A stretch of 64,000 bases of DNA, from the NCBI GenBank assembly GCA_963920765.1, contig OY987244.1, forward strand, positions 21,184,358 to 21,248,357. Direction: 5' to 3'. Numbering within the stretch: position 1 is the first letter of the stretch; each line of letters begins with the position of its first letter. Positions 16,020 through 29,341 of this stretch are shown here, in pieces. Below the pieces are notes generated by a model. That model was not told the origin of the DNA. It saw only the letters and a list, made by a program, of their open reading frames with translations, and ran no database searches. Both the position numbers and the translations under genes were made by a program. The stretch comes from Ulota crispa (lineage: Eukaryota > Streptophyta > Bryopsida > Orthotrichales > Orthotrichaceae).

Positions 16020-16316
16020 TCAATACACCTTGTCATAGTCCCGGACGGATCTGTCCATGCCGTCGACGACCTGCATGACGAAGAAGATGATGAGCCCTAC
16101 CGAGAGAAAGAACATGATGCCGCTGTAGAAGAGGCGCGCGATGATGTAGCCCGCCCCGTACACGACGATCGCCGACACGAGGCACATCGCCAAATGCTCC
16201 CCGTCGAACCCCGTCAAGAAGCTGGCAATAGGCCGAGACAGAGGCCCCGGATTCTCCATTCGCCTCTGCTGCGTTTCCGTCGTGTAGTAGCTCTCATAAG
16301 GTCTCCCGTCGTCCAT
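16020..16316 (-). CDS. Small two-helix membrane protein, 98 aa
   Basis: A single-exon ORF, markedly GC-richer than its surroundings, with a clear ATG and stop. Residues 1-40 are polar (Tyr/Gln/Arg-rich, no signal peptide). Two hydrophobic helices follow at about 42-61 (AMCLVSAIVVYGAGYIIARL) and 65-84 (SGIMFFLSVGLIIFFVMQVV), then an acidic/basic tail MDRSVRDYDKVY. I do not recognise the family. The compositional contrast, good start and absence of interruptions argue for a real gene; a further upstream exon cannot be excluded. Confidence 0.65.
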   Translation of the reverse strand: MDDGRPYESYYTTETQQRRMENPGPLSRPIASFLTGFDGEHLAMCLVSAIVVYGAGYIIARLFYSGIMFFLSVGLIIFFVMQVVDGMDRSVRDYDKVY

Positions 16317-19300
16317 CTCTCTGTCCTCACCTTACAAATCGCGAAATAGTTGAATTCGGTCTCACTGACTTTCTCCTCCGTCTCGTCCTAACCTTGTAAC
16401 TTGGCGAGCGACAGCTCAACTGGTTAATTCCGCCACTTAAAATCTCAATATCGAGCACGGCAAGGCAAGGTCAGCATGCAACGGGGAAGAGAGAAAGTTA
16501 GTGCGATCGAAGTATATATCATGGCTGCAAAATTGAACTAGTCTAATGAAACTCCTGAGGACTCGTAAGTTTGCCGACTGAGGTACGATATTAACATGTT
16601 TTATGATTGTCAATGTAACGGCGCTTGAACGCAAAATTCGAGCCCCTTCGGCACCTGCTAATCGATCGAGCGCTGTAGTAGATTCAGCTGGCCACAGAAT
16701 TGGCAGCGCCTTCAATCGCCAGAATCGGTACGAGGAGGGGGGACATACTAACAGTTGCAGTAGGGGCCGGGGGGGAGAGTGAGAACCGGTGAAGTTCGAG
16801 GAGACACGGCAACTAACCTAGTCCATGAGAAAGCCATTGGAGCCTGCCTTTGAAGGACGAGGACGGCAGGGTACTAGGGCCAGATGTGAGAGAATCTGTG
16901 GATGCGTTCCATTGGATGAATAATGTATTTCTCAATTGTAGTCATCCTAGGTGGACGGACGGAAGTGTCAGCAATTTCAAATGCTTCAAACATTACAAAC
17001 CTCACAAGTCACAACGTCACCCGGGTGCTACAGTAGCATCTAATATGTGGATGCTGGATAATTTCAACTACTGTACTCTATGAAATGGATGAAGTATAGT
17101 ACGTGCTACTATAACCAACAAAATGCATCAATCATATTAATTATTTATAGTATCCTTCAAAAAATTATGTCTCTTTGTAACTACAAGCAATGAGATGTTA
17201 GGAAAAAAGTTACAAAAAGAGAAATGAGAATTATTGTTTTTCAAAAAAAAGTTATCATCATTCAAAAATGGTAACTAATGGACATTTTACACTAAGAGGG
17301 CAAAAAATTGGACACCTTAAGGTGATTGGCCAAGAAACACTTGTACTATTTTCTGTCCCCTTCACCTCTTATAGGTGCTTTTTGGCTTGTAACTTTTGCA
17401 CAACAAGTTCATTTGAGCTGAAATTTCAAAAGAAGGTACATGTCATAATTACAAACCTTCCATAATTTTTGTGGATTATTTTAAAATTACTTTACTATTT
17501 TTAAACAGCTCCCAAATAGGTGTCTACCTTGGCCATTTTGGGGGGTTTTAGTACTATTTTGGGTCCAAAAAAGCAACTCTCATGCCACAAATCAGGGAAG
17601 TTGTTCATCATAGAGCATTACATGGATGTATAGAAGGGTTTCACAAAATTCTAAATTCCATGCCATGCACACTGGCTCAAAGTGGACATCTAATCTACTT
17701 GCCTAGGGGATAGGCAAAAACATTAATCAAAAATTGGTTTACATAAGGCAATGGGTTAGTAGTAGCTCAAAAATGGCCATTTTTTGTTTAATTTTATTGA
17801 ATTTTTTTACTGTTTTATAAAAAGAAAAAAGAAAATTGTCTTTTTATTGGTAATTTTTGTCCCTCTATTTTTGTGCATAACTTTTAGAATAAATTTTTTC
17901 TAGGTTTGAAATTTCACTAGTATACTATTTTAAGTGCTTTACAAATTGTCCATATTTTATTTTATTTAAAAAAACTTTATTTCAAAAACTCTTAATACTA
18001 CCTAGTACTACCAGTATTAAGGGTGTTTGAGACAAAACAGTGAATTGTTTCTTGAAATTGCCCCCTAGCACTTGTTGCCTCAATATTAATAATTAATTTG
18101 CATGAAATTGACAAATTGACTAACTAAATTGATAAAATTCCAAAGTGGAATCATGTTACTTGGTCAATGCATTTATGTCCATCATGACAAGTCCACAAGG
18201 TGTCATCGCAATAGTGCAACAGGCCATAGCTAAAATCAAATTAAACAAACTACCCAAGAATTTGGTCACTCTCCATAGTTTGTTGGTTTATAGTGTCATG
18301 CACCGTATCTCAAAGTACTTGTAGGAATAGTTCTTGACTACTCTTCAACTACATGGCTTGTCTCATCGTTGGTTGGCTTCATGATTTTTGTGCAAGAATT
18401 TGAAATAATTCTTGTAGAGATGGAAAAAGTGTTTTTTTAATTTTTTTGCAAAACAAAGATTTTATATCTAGAATCTTCTTAGGCCATATCTCCTTTTGCC
18501 TTAAACGCTCTAGATTTATGAAGTAACTATATTTTATATTTCAACCAGAACACAATTCTACCCTAGGAATAAGGAAGGGATTTTTCAATGTCTACAAGAA
18601 ATTGACAAAAATAAATATACGGGTATTCTGTCAATGGCATGTAGTAAACGTAGTGTTTATGAACGTATTTACAATTAGGAAGTTTTCTATAGTATCACAC
18701 TCAAAATTGTTCAAATAGGCATCTCAATGTGGTTCCTATTATTGGCATATTGTATGTTCATCTTAACTTTTGTTAAAATTGTGTTGAAAAATCTTGAAAG
18801 AAGAGTAAGATTTTGATCAAATTGTTTTTTTGAACACTATTTGAAAAAAGTACAAATTATTGATATGTTGCTTATGAGTACTTCCAAAATCAACTCTAGA
18901 TTCAAGTTTAAACAAAGTACATTTTAGATAATAATAATCTAGATGGATCAATTTTGCAAACAAGTAGCAATCACATTTACATTTATTCTCCTTGATTTTC
19001 CAACCTCAACACCAAACAATGTTCAAGCAAATAGCATCACATTTTCTTTAATTTCATCTCATCAATAGTCACATTTAACTAATCCAAAACATTCCTAAAT
19101 CCAAAAATAAATAAATGGAAACCATGCCTTATGGCAAGTAGAAATTGAAAGTTTTTGCCAATCTATGGACTTGATAAGTTGTACAAAGAGATTTTTTGAT
19201 AGGAGTTAATCCACATTGGGAAAGCTTAGGACCAACTTCTACAAGTGATTGGAACTAAAAAAGTTGAGAAGTAACAAAGTAGTTACAATATCATACATGA

Positions 19301-20827
19301 AAAAATGCTGAAAAACATGAGAATTGGAAATTAGAAATGGTATTCTAGCAAGTTTCTAGCAAGAAACACAGACTTTAGAGGATCTTAGTTTCCCAATATT
19401 GAAAATTGCTAATCATTGTGGCCAATTTAGTACATAATGAAAGTGACCTTTAAAGTCAATTCATGCCCTGTGTTTGTCTTTGCAAGTCCCACCTTAACAC
19501 AAGATCCTTGCTTCATTGCGTTATTTTAGGGAAGAACGTAATAAACAAAGTCATGAGTATACTTCATGCAAAATATGACTAAGACTTGAGCTAAAAGTTG
19601 GGTCTAGTAATGTCCCACTTGCTTTGACCCCAAAACTTCCAAAAGACAGTAATCATGTCAATTAAATGCAATGAACTCAAACATTGAACTTGGGGTGTAC
19701 TGTGAAGGGCCAAGTCCCAACTTTCAAATCTACACCAATCACGTTCTCAAATTTCAATAATACGTGAGACATTGTGAGAACCACCCTTAGTCTTAAAAAA
19801 TAAAAAATAAAAAATAAATGCATGACATCAAAATATGTCTTGGTCACAACAACCAAGGACACACCAAATCTGCATCCATAGTTCAAATTAGTTAAATAAG
19901 GCAGAACAGCAAGCTAGGTACAAGTAGGTTCTCAGCAAGGTAGTTGCAAGTACGTTCGTCATCTCAGGACAAGTTTTTCCCAAGATATCAACAAAACCAA
20001 CACGGAAATACACAAATCAAATAAAAACCCTAAAATAACATGCAAGACGAGCTTCCAAAGAGCTTCGTGAATCCACATTGACGTGGAGGTTAGGGTTTCC
20101 AACTCTACATATACTCTATTAAATTTCGGTCTCTACTGAGGATCACGTGCATGATGATGTTTGTACGGCAACGTTGCATCCATTCATTGCAGAAATTCTA
20201 AAGTATGCTGCAACGGAAAGTAGCCGCACTGTATTCTGGACCTACAGAGACGACTCTATAGAGCTACGTACGTGATTGTTGATCGAATTTATAAAGGAAA
20301 AGGTAGGCTACGGCAGAGGTCAACATCATGAAAATGCCATGAAGGAAAACAAATATATAAGCTTATATACAGATATATTGCAGTTGCACGCCAGCACGGA
20401 ATCCAAAAACCTAAAAGAGATTCAGATTGCAGACTGAAGGGGTTAGAATTTTCCAAACGACCTGGTCCTGCCGGAGCGGCGCATGAAAAAATCTCAAATT
20501 GCAAGCGACGGTCGTGGTCTTGACTGATTCCGATTCTACAAAACAATGGGGGTGAGCCTTCGGCGGAGTTGGGTGTGCGTTGCGTGCAAGCGTTGAAGAG
20601 TCCGGCTGTCCATCCAGATCAACTCCCTGAGCGTGACGAGCTCCGCTCCCCCCGGGTCCTTGTTTGAGGACCACTGTGTGCGTGGCACCCCCTCCAAGAC
20701 AAACTAATGTTAAATTCGAAAAATAATTATGGTTTCTTGCATGGGGTGGCTTCTTGTACGGGGCCGGTTGGTCAAACGTAATCATGTCCGTAATGGATTT
20801 GGTCGACTTTGGTATGCACAAGTTCTC
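16317..20827. other. Gene-free AT-rich region
   Basis: The first ~500 bp are GC-richer and probably hold the promoter and 5' UTR of the membrane protein gene. The rest is very AT-rich with scattered short frames and no homology I recognise. I see no complete inverted-repeat element in it. Confidence 0.45.
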
Positions 20828-20830
20828 ATT

Positions 20831-22391
20831 AGGGGTAGTCACGGCACTTTTGAGAATGGAAAGAGATTGGAGATTGAGAAGTTGTGGAAAGAAAGGAGGA
20901 GTCAATAGGAGCAAGTTCTTTGTGAAGGTGCTGTGACACTTTATTTTTGTGGTTTGGGGAATGAGAATGGAGGATGCATGGTAACTTTCTTCCCTTAGTG
21001 GGTCACACCCCTTTATGATTGGATATCACCTGCAATAATGGGGTAATTAAATGGGGGGATTTAGATTCTTTGAGGTAAATTTTTCCTCTCTTTCTTTAGA
21101 TAAAAAGCTACTTTAGTGTATTTTAGGGTACCCTATGCTTATTTCTAAATGGTTATATGACCTAATTTTTCATTTCCTATTTTTTTTACAAATAAGAAAG
21201 TATCATAAGAAAAATTATCTGTATACAATGGGTTTATAGAAGACTTTGGCCCTTACAAGCATTCGAATGACAAAAAAAAAAAACACCTTTGAAAGAAAAA
21301 AAGCAACAAAGAACATGAAGCTGAAGCAAACGACTATAAGTCTAAGCGTGAACCCAAGCTCTTACTATGAAGAAATGCAAAAGAACTGAGCGGTAACGCC
21401 AGCGTCCTCCACTGTCATTGGCAGAAGAGGATAGAGATCCAACCCTAACTTGCCAACAAAGAAAACAAATCCAACCTTGAATGCAAACCCCACTAAGATC
21501 ACACTCTTGCGCTTGCAAGTATAGAGCTGTGAGGAAAATTCTTTAAAGAGGATGAGAAGCTTCAATTACACAGCACGCTTTCCACCACTTTCAGCTCACT
21601 TAGCTAATCCAGGGAGAGAAAAATTGCAAACAGCAAGAAAGCAAACTCAAATCTAAGAATCCTAAATGCCAGCATGAGCAACAACAAACTTAGCATAATA
21701 GCATGTAAAGAATCCAATGTGCTCACTAGCACAAACCCTACTCTTGAGATTCCACAACAATGCCAGCCTTTGCCAGCAAGCCTAACCTTTCTTCAATTAC
21801 CCTAGAGCTTGTTGCTAAACCCTAAACAATTACAACCCAAAACCTAAATAGAAAAAACCATTTTCCATCCATATTGCTCATGAACTCTAAACCCTACACT
21901 CATCCTACTAAACTCTTTTAGGATAATCCTATAATTCCCACCCTTTTTTTTCTACAATCTTCTAAAATGGAGGATTATTTACCACCCTATTTTACATATA
22001 ATGAAGCAAGTCATATTTTTCTAATGCTATGGTAAATCTAAAAAAGAAATAAAATTTATCTCCAGTGAATAAAATTGACCCTATTTTTTTATCTCACGTA
22101 GTTTACTAAAAATTGGAAAGTCACCTCTCCAAGTTTCTTCTTTGACCAATCAAGAAAGGGGGCAACTTACAATGTTGGGTAAAATTGAGCAATCGTTTTG
22201 GAAAACCAGGCAGTTGGTGGTGAATTATTAGCTTGCAAAACTTCACAGCCTCCGTTCTTCACCTTTGGAGGAGAAAAACAGGGAGCCAAGAGGTTTAGCA
22301 TGCAAAGCTCGATGGAGCTTCCGGCAACCACCAGCGACACTTTACATTCTCATTCTCTAGATCCATTCTTGAAAGTGCTGTAACTACCCCT
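20831..22391. mobile_element. 1.56-kb TIR element of the AGGGGTAGTCACG family with ATT duplication
   Basis: The left end AGGGGTAGTCACGGCACTTT and the inverted right end AGGGGTAGTTACAGCACTTT (minus strand) match over more than 30 bp, continuing to GAGAATGGA. Both sides are flanked by ATT (20828-20830 and 22392-22394), a plausible 3-bp target duplication. No transposase is visible. The longest frame (504 bp, minus, overlapping the left end) looks non-coding. Confidence 0.8.
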
Positions 22392-22478
22392 ATTGTTTAT
22401 GTCAATGAATAATTTCAATGAAATATATTTTTGTAAGTTGTGGTGCACAAAATTGTAGTTTCTCTACTCTAAATATTG

Positions 22479-23066
22479 CATTTAGGTTGCCTTGACAATT
22501 AGGTTGCCTTACCTTGGAAAATTACATTATGACTCATCACTTGGGCACTTACATGTGCATGTAACTCTCTAAAAACATGAATTTCACATGGTTTACAACT
22601 TGAAAGCAGTTATTTTGTTGTTCTAGAGCTCTATTGTTGTTGCTAGACCTTTTAGAATTTGTTTGTTATAGTAATTACTGATGAAATTCACCAAAATAAC
22701 AATAAATATTTAAATAGTGTAAAATGTCAAGAAATTAGTCTAGGACAACGTAAACACAATATTTAGTGTACACAATAGTGCATTTAGATTGCCTTCACAA
22801 TTAGGTTGCTTTACTATAGAAAGTTATACCATGACTCATGGCTTGGCCACTTAATGACGTATGCAACTTTTTAGATATTAGGATTTCACATAGTTTGCCA
22901 CATGGACATTGTTAATTTGTCTTTATGTAGCTATGTTGTTATTGCCAATGCCTTTAAGAGTTGCTTACCACAATAATTATGTCTGAAATTATTGTAAAGT
23001 ATTTAAATAGTATAAAATGTCTAGAAATTAGTTTAGGCAACCTAAATGCCTTATTCAGTGTAGTTC
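22479..23066. mobile_element. Head-to-tail dimer of a ~292-bp TIR repeat
   Basis: Two tandem copies with a 292-bp period: GCATTTAGGTTGCC at 22478 and GCATTTAGATTGCC at 22770. Each starts with that motif and ends with a diverged complement (GGACAACGTAAACAC in unit 1, GGCAACCTAAATGCC in unit 2). Interiors share phrases such as CATGACTCATGGCTTGG and TTTAAATAGTATAAAATGTC. It is probably a tandemly duplicated MITE. Confidence 0.7.
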
Positions 23067-23953
23067 TTGTGCATGCTTGCCAAAACAATACTTTTTGTGT
23101 TTCTATGTGATATGTGGCGTTTTCATGCGCAGATGTGTACAAAGGAATATGATTAGTCCTAGCGTAGGTTCTAGGTTGTTTTGTTGAGTTATTTCTTACT
23201 TTGCTATATCTCGGGGAGATCACTAGCCTATGTTTTAGGAACCACGTGAGTTAAAAGATAGGGTCCATTTTATTCAAAGGACACAAAATTTATATAATAT
23301 GTAGAGCTACTATAGGGTTCATGAAATACTATATACTTTAGTGTATATAAATTAGGGTATGCAAAAACATTAAGTAGTAGGATTTTTTTTATTAATAAGT
23401 AAGCCTTGACAAATAGGGGTTATAAAAAAATTTAGTGTTGTTTGCTGCTCTTCATGTTAAATTGTTTAAAGTACATGCCATAGAATGGAGAAATACAAAA
23501 AAAATGTTAATAAAAATGTTCACTTGAACAATAGCCCTTTAATTCATATGCTTGTTATTGGTTTCATGGTGAATACCATGTATGTATATGTAATAGAAAG
23601 TAAGATATTTTTTTTGATGAATAATGGAAATAGGACTAAATTGGACACACAAAATTTATACATAAAATAGCCCCATTTGGAAACCAAATGAATAAATTTA
23701 TTAAAAAAATATGGTACTAGAAATATGATCCCCATAGTTTTCTATATAAAAATATGGTCACTTTAATTATCATAATTTAGATAAATAGCCCTACATCAAA
23801 TACCCTCTTAACTCACATACATACCATAAAATCACAAGGAGTGATCTGTCCAAGTGCTATATATACTATAGCTAGTTTGCTTGTAGCCTTAGCATTGTAT
23901 CCCTTCACCTAAATTACATACAACTGTGTTTGTAAAATAAAGTATAGGACAAT

Positions 23954-24613
23954 TTAACCCCTAAATGCCCAAGGCATCACATTTTAGTGTAGACAATACT
24001 TTCAACTTCTACAAAACCAATATAAATTGTTATTTTTATTAGTTTATATTTTTGAATTATTCTTTTTGAAGTTTAGTTTTAACATCAAAATTTTGATTTT
24101 GAAAATTACTGATTATGATTTTTCTATTCAAAATTTTGTGCAAGGATGTCCATTGCAATCTTGACTCTTCTTTAGTGTTTAGAGCTCTTGGAAATGAGTC
24201 TCAAATACACTAGATCAATCTTGCAAAAAAAATTACACTAGAAATTCATTTAAAAAATTTGTAGAAGAGATTTTAAAAAGCTATAATTGATTGGAGTTAT
24301 GTACGGTATGTCCTTTAACCTCATATTTTTCTTGTGACCATTTTTTTAGATTTGACATGCAAAAAGAGAATTAAAAAACTTCAAGTCATTCTCATAGTTT
24401 TAACACCCTCTTGATCAAACATTATAATATTTCAATCTGTAAGTGATATTTGTTATCTTTTCTTTTCCTATACAATCTTTAACATATCTAGCTTGAATTT
24501 GGACAGTTACAATTTAAAATAAATTAATACAACTGATCAAATTGTTGGCTTTTGGTTCAACTTAGAACAAATTCATAGAAGCTCAAAAATAACCTTGGAC
24601 ATTTAGGAGTTAA
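23954..24613. mobile_element. TTAA-terminal element, 660 bp
   Basis: Begins TTAACCCCTAAATGCCCAAG and ends in the inverted form of TTAACTCCTAAATGTCCAAG. TTAA is present on both sides. Non-coding. Confidence 0.8.
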
Positions 24614-27600
24614 TGTAAGCTCTAGGCATCACTAGGTCCCTTTCAACTATTGAAAGATTTACTTGTACTCTTTTGTGCAAAACCTCATGAATCCAAGGAT
24701 GACACATTCTCAAAAGAATGTTTCACCAATGTCCATAAATTAATTAAGGGATAAGGGAAGTGACAAATATTTAGTAATGCGGTTTCAAGTTCCAAAATTT
24801 GAGATTTGAGGTCCATAACATTAATATGCCGTGCTTGTTGGGAATCTTTGGCATTCATTCAAGGTAGTTTACATGCTTCTATGTTTTATGTTTTGAAGTA
24901 AGAAAAATAAACGTACTCTATGATTTGCTTGTAGAAAACCTTACAAGTAGATATAAAATGAGGTAAAAAATTTTGAACTAAATTGGTATAAGAAGTACCA
25001 GCTGCAAAACAATAAATTGGTAATGACTTGGACATAGAATATAAAAATGTCTAGTGAAAACTTTAGAATCTAGAATTTACATCATATGCTTCACTTTTTT
25101 ATTATTACCAAAATGTTAAATTCAAAACAAGACTAAAAAAAACTTCAAATTGTGGTAATAAAAAAATGTAACAACCCCTTACAAAGCACTAAAATTTTAT
25201 GACTTTTGCCTCACTCATTATAACAATATAATTCAAAGTTTCTTATAAATGCATGGATTTTTGCAACCAAAAGTAGGTTCTTTGATTTTTTTGGTTGGGG
25301 TATTAGACAATTCTTTGAACTACCTAGAATACCCACTTTAGGTTCAAACACAAGAACACTCCATAAATCTTGGATCACTTTGTAAAAATCACACAAAGAA
25401 ATGTTTGATATGAGGTGTATGACAATTTGAAGCTACATGCAAAAACACCTAAGTTCTAAGAGCCACAAAGCCCAAAATTTAGGGATTAAAAAGGAAATTT
25501 TAACCAATATTTAAGCCAGCAAGATACTTTCATTTTTCAGTTTGTTTCTTATGCGTATCCAATTGAATCAAATTTCAGTTTTATTTATCTTGAGTGCTGG
25601 TAGATATATTATGTGCTTCTCCTAATGCTTAATTACTTTGCCATTTGCAAGTGATGCCTAGATATAAGCCCCCAAATGAACCCCCAAAATAGCCATGAAT
25701 CAAGTAATATTTTGGTACTTCTTTGAACCAATCTCACATGAAGTTTCCCTTTTTAAAGTTTTTTTAATGGATCAAGATGCCTAAATTATGGCCCATTGTT
25801 TCCATTTTGCAATTTTGAAGTTTTGTACAAGGAATTTTTGGGTTCAATTTAATCTTAAGAATAGACCAAATCAAGTCATGTTCTACTTCAATCATTAAAC
25901 CATAGAGTTTGATTCCATATAAATCATACTTCTATACAATTATGAATTGAAATGTTCATTTTCAATTAAACATCAAAAATTGTTTACTATTACGTGAACT
26001 TGCAAATTGCAATTTTTGCGTGAGTTTTATTTGAGAAGAATCTTCATCTCAAGCCAAACACCTGTTATGTTTTATTATAATTATTATTGTATACATACTT
26101 AGCACGTAGATTCACAAGAGCGTTATAATATGGCATTAAAGTTGGTTCATATGGTACTTTCATGTAAAGTTGGGACATGTGTTCATATGTGGGTAGATGT
26201 ACTCCACATCCTTATTCTAAAGTATTAAGTATCTTTCTATCACATGAAATCTGAAATTCTCTAATGACACCCATAATTGAAACTTATTTACTAACATAAA
26301 TTTTTTAAATTTCTCTATGATAAAATATTGGGTGCTTATTTGTCATTGTAAATTTTTTTCACAAATAGTATTGCATTGGGTGTCAAGTATTTATTTGTCT
26401 CTCAATAGAGTTTCTTTCAAAATCCTTTAATAACACCAAAAATTTGAAATTGTCCATTATAAAGTTTGCTTAGAAAAACATAGAAAAATTCATACTATCT
26501 TGGTAAAATTAATGAAATTAAAAAGAAACATCTTCTGTGAAACCTAAAAAAAGTGTTTAGAAAAGCAAAAAATTATACACGTATTTCCAAAACTTTATAG
26601 ACATTTTGGTGAATGTTGCAATAACCATGCATGGCCAACTTGCGTAAAATGCATGTCCATTGACTAGCACTTGTAAAAAGCAAATTATTACATTAATGAT
26701 GCATGTGATAGTGGACGTGATAAAATTTATCATCACCTACATTGCAAATTCAAGCATACTACACAACTTGGGAAAACAAAGATATATACAAGTCTGCCCT
26801 CTCCACCACTTTTTAAAAAAATGATTGTTTCCAAGAAACCAACCATGTGCTCTTATCTTTGGCTACTTTTATTTGGCTACTTTTATGAAGATAGTGACAA
26901 TGATTCAATCGGTAACAATAAACACGTCTGGAAGATCCAGTATTGAATTTTTTGAAACATTTGCATCAAAATGCTTCATAAACGAAATTTGTATTTAGAA
27001 GCTTTTGTAAGTACGTAATATTGAAGAATGTGTAAGGGATTGGTAGGCATTTATCACGCCTTGTCTACTAAGAAGAGGGTATTAATACATTGGCATATCC
27101 TTTCTACACCACGTGGGGTTCTACATGAAAAGTGGTGTGCTTTGAGTGGAAGCAAGATCATATGGAGTCAATTTTTATTGGATGTTCTCAAAATTGTCAT
27201 ACAAGGTGTACATATGTAATCTTCAAGTAAAAATGTAATTTTTTCCCCAATCGGATGCCCAGTTCAATAATTATGTTGTCCAAAAAAATTTGGGCAGCTC
27301 AAGCAATTTGGGCATCTTTGGATAATCTTATGCTAAAACCCTCATCAACTTTTGAAATTTGGCAAGTATGTAATTAAAAAAACATGGTGTAAATTTGTCA
27401 GAAACAAAAAGAATTGAGCTCTCACATCACATTCTAAAGAGAGTCAAACTTTGTTAACTATGTTTGGGCCATTGCAAGAAAAAATATTTTCCTCTAACTT
27501 CAAGCCCTATTATCTTTCAGTTTATAAATCCAAAGCTCCTCAGATTATTTTTTTACATGTTCCAAATGTTTGTCTCTAAGTAGTCGCCGTTCAAATTTCA

Positions 27601-28067
27601 AATAAAAGACTTCCCCATTGCACAAGAAATCATGAAAGAATGACTAATGTATTGCCAATTCACTTAATCCCCTTGCATTGTAGGGTGATTTAGAATAAAC
27701 TAGTTTCTACATTTGCTTTTGATAATTTTCATGAATTGACCTAAGATCATATACTTAAGAACGGTCCAAAATCTCATTTTTGTGTAGAGCAAAAATTTCA
27801 CTCTAGGAAGGCTCAAAGTCTATTGAACTTATTTTGTAGAAATGAAAAAAAGTTGTTTTTCTTACTTCAAACATTATAATCTTACAATCCGCGCTGTCAA
27901 ATGAGCTGAATTATTTAGCGCACATTATTTTGTCTGTTTTACACACTTTTTTAACAGTTGAAATTCAGAAAAAAAAGGTTTTATTTTCAATTTTGGGTAA
28001 TGCACTAAGGGTTGGCAGTTTCTGAGATTTTTTCTCAAAAAACACCCTTGGTCCGCTTTAGGGGTTA
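24614..28067. other. Gene-free AT-rich region ending in a loose TTAA-element end
   Basis: No coding region is supported. At 28040-28067 lies the right end of a TTAA-type element (CCGCTTTAGGGGTTAA). Its interior is related to other members (CTTACAATCCGCGCTGTC near 27880), but I did not find its left end. Confidence 0.5.
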
Positions 28068-28267
28068 AAAAATACTCTTGTGTGATTGCTATTTGTAGTT
28101 GTCAAAACAAAAAAATGGGAACATGCAGAGGCATTTAGGGCTAATGAAAGAGAATCGATGGCATTGTAAGAAATCGTAAAATACAAGGAGAGGTGTGTGG
28201 AGAATGCAGTAGTAAAAGAAAAACTTGACGAACAATCCAAAAAGCACAATGATTGTCAAGGCCGTTT

Positions 28268-28382
28268 GAAGAAAGTTAGAAGCATGTTATTATTTCCTCA
28301 TGAAGAAAGTTAGAAGCATGTTATTATTTCCTCATGAAGAAAGTTGGAAGCACGTTATTATTTCCTCATGAAGAAAGTTGGA
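28268..28382. repeat. 34-bp tandem repeat, 3.4 units
   Basis: Units start GAAGAAAGTTRGAAGCAYGT and end TTCCTCAT. They are nearly identical and lie 25 bp before the left end of the TTAA-type element at 28407. Confidence 0.9.
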
Positions 28383-28406
28383 ACTAGGTTGTAGAGGAGT
28401 CAGCTC

Positions 28407-29341
28407 TTAACCCCTAAATGCCCAAGGCACCAGATTCTGGTGTGCAAATAATTTCAGGAAACTTTGAAATTTTGTTGAAGTTACAGATTTTATTGTTTTG
28501 AGATTTTTTTTGTGGAAAAGTTGTGCATTGAAGTTAGCTTCACCGTTCAAATTCAACTTCCTCCATATCTTATTTTGTTTGTTTTTGGTGAAAGGTTAAT
28601 TACAAGCATATGTTTTTTGTTGTGAATAGTGTCGTGAATAGTGCCATGAATAGTGTTGTGCATAGTGTCATAGAGCCTATGAGAAGTTGCCACATTGAAA
28701 AAGACAGGCATCAAATTGAGCAAAAGGTGAAGATTCCCCTTGGGCACTCCCTTGGGCAATAAGGGCCCTTTCACTAAAATTTTGACATCTAACAAAATCT
28801 AAAAGTGCTTTTGGATTAATTTCACTTGGAATGTCTTATTTATAGAAATTAGGATCCTTTTGCTGTTGGATTTTCTTTCATTCATAATGATTTTTGGTCA
28901 ATAATTGAAGTTGATAATTTCTTTGTATTAGACGGTTGCATTTTGACAGTTGCGTTGCAGGCTCATTTGTGAAATTGTGGTCATGGATTTGGAAGAAGGG
29001 CCATTGGTTTTGAAGTAACAACAATAAACACTAAAGCATCCTAACTAAGTGGTTGTCTCCCAATTTTGTATCCACAAGTTGACAATTTACATTAGAAGTT
29101 TTGGGCAACTAAAAAAAAGCAAAAAATTCCATACTCATAATTGTTCAACCACAAATATCTTAAAATCCGCGCGGTCATTTTGGATTCATATTGGGTAGTG
29201 CCATCTAGAAACCTTGAAGTTCAAGATTCAATAGTTACAATTTTTTTTTGGTGTTTAATAATGATCTTACAAGGACAATTCAAAAACTTCAAAATTGCCT
29301 TCCAAAAACAAGAAAAACACCCTTGGGCATTTAGAGGTTAA
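28407..29341. mobile_element. TTAA-terminal element, 935 bp, complete
   Basis: The left end is TTAACCCCTAAATGCCCAAG. The inverted right end is TTAACCTCTAAATGCCCAAG. An exact TTAA sits on each side. The interior carries a (GT/CATGAATAGT)n-like run at 28621-28672. It also shares long segments, in opposite orientation, with the element inserted in the VPS2 pseudogene at 60696-61757. No ORF above ~80 codons. Confidence 0.85.

Noticed and set aside
16317..20827. Possible degraded retrotransposon in the long AT-rich stretch
   Set aside because: No LTR pair, tRNA primer site, polypurine tract, or reverse transcriptase/integrase peptide was seen in any frame.
20411..20914. 167-codon minus-strand ORF
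   Set aside because: It overlaps the left end of the 20831-22391 element and has low-complexity Pro/His composition without any domain.
28621..28672. Short GTGAATAGT direct repeats considered as a CRISPR-like or binding-site array
   Set aside because: Units are ~12 bp without spacers and lie inside a MITE, so this is a simple degenerate tandem repeat.
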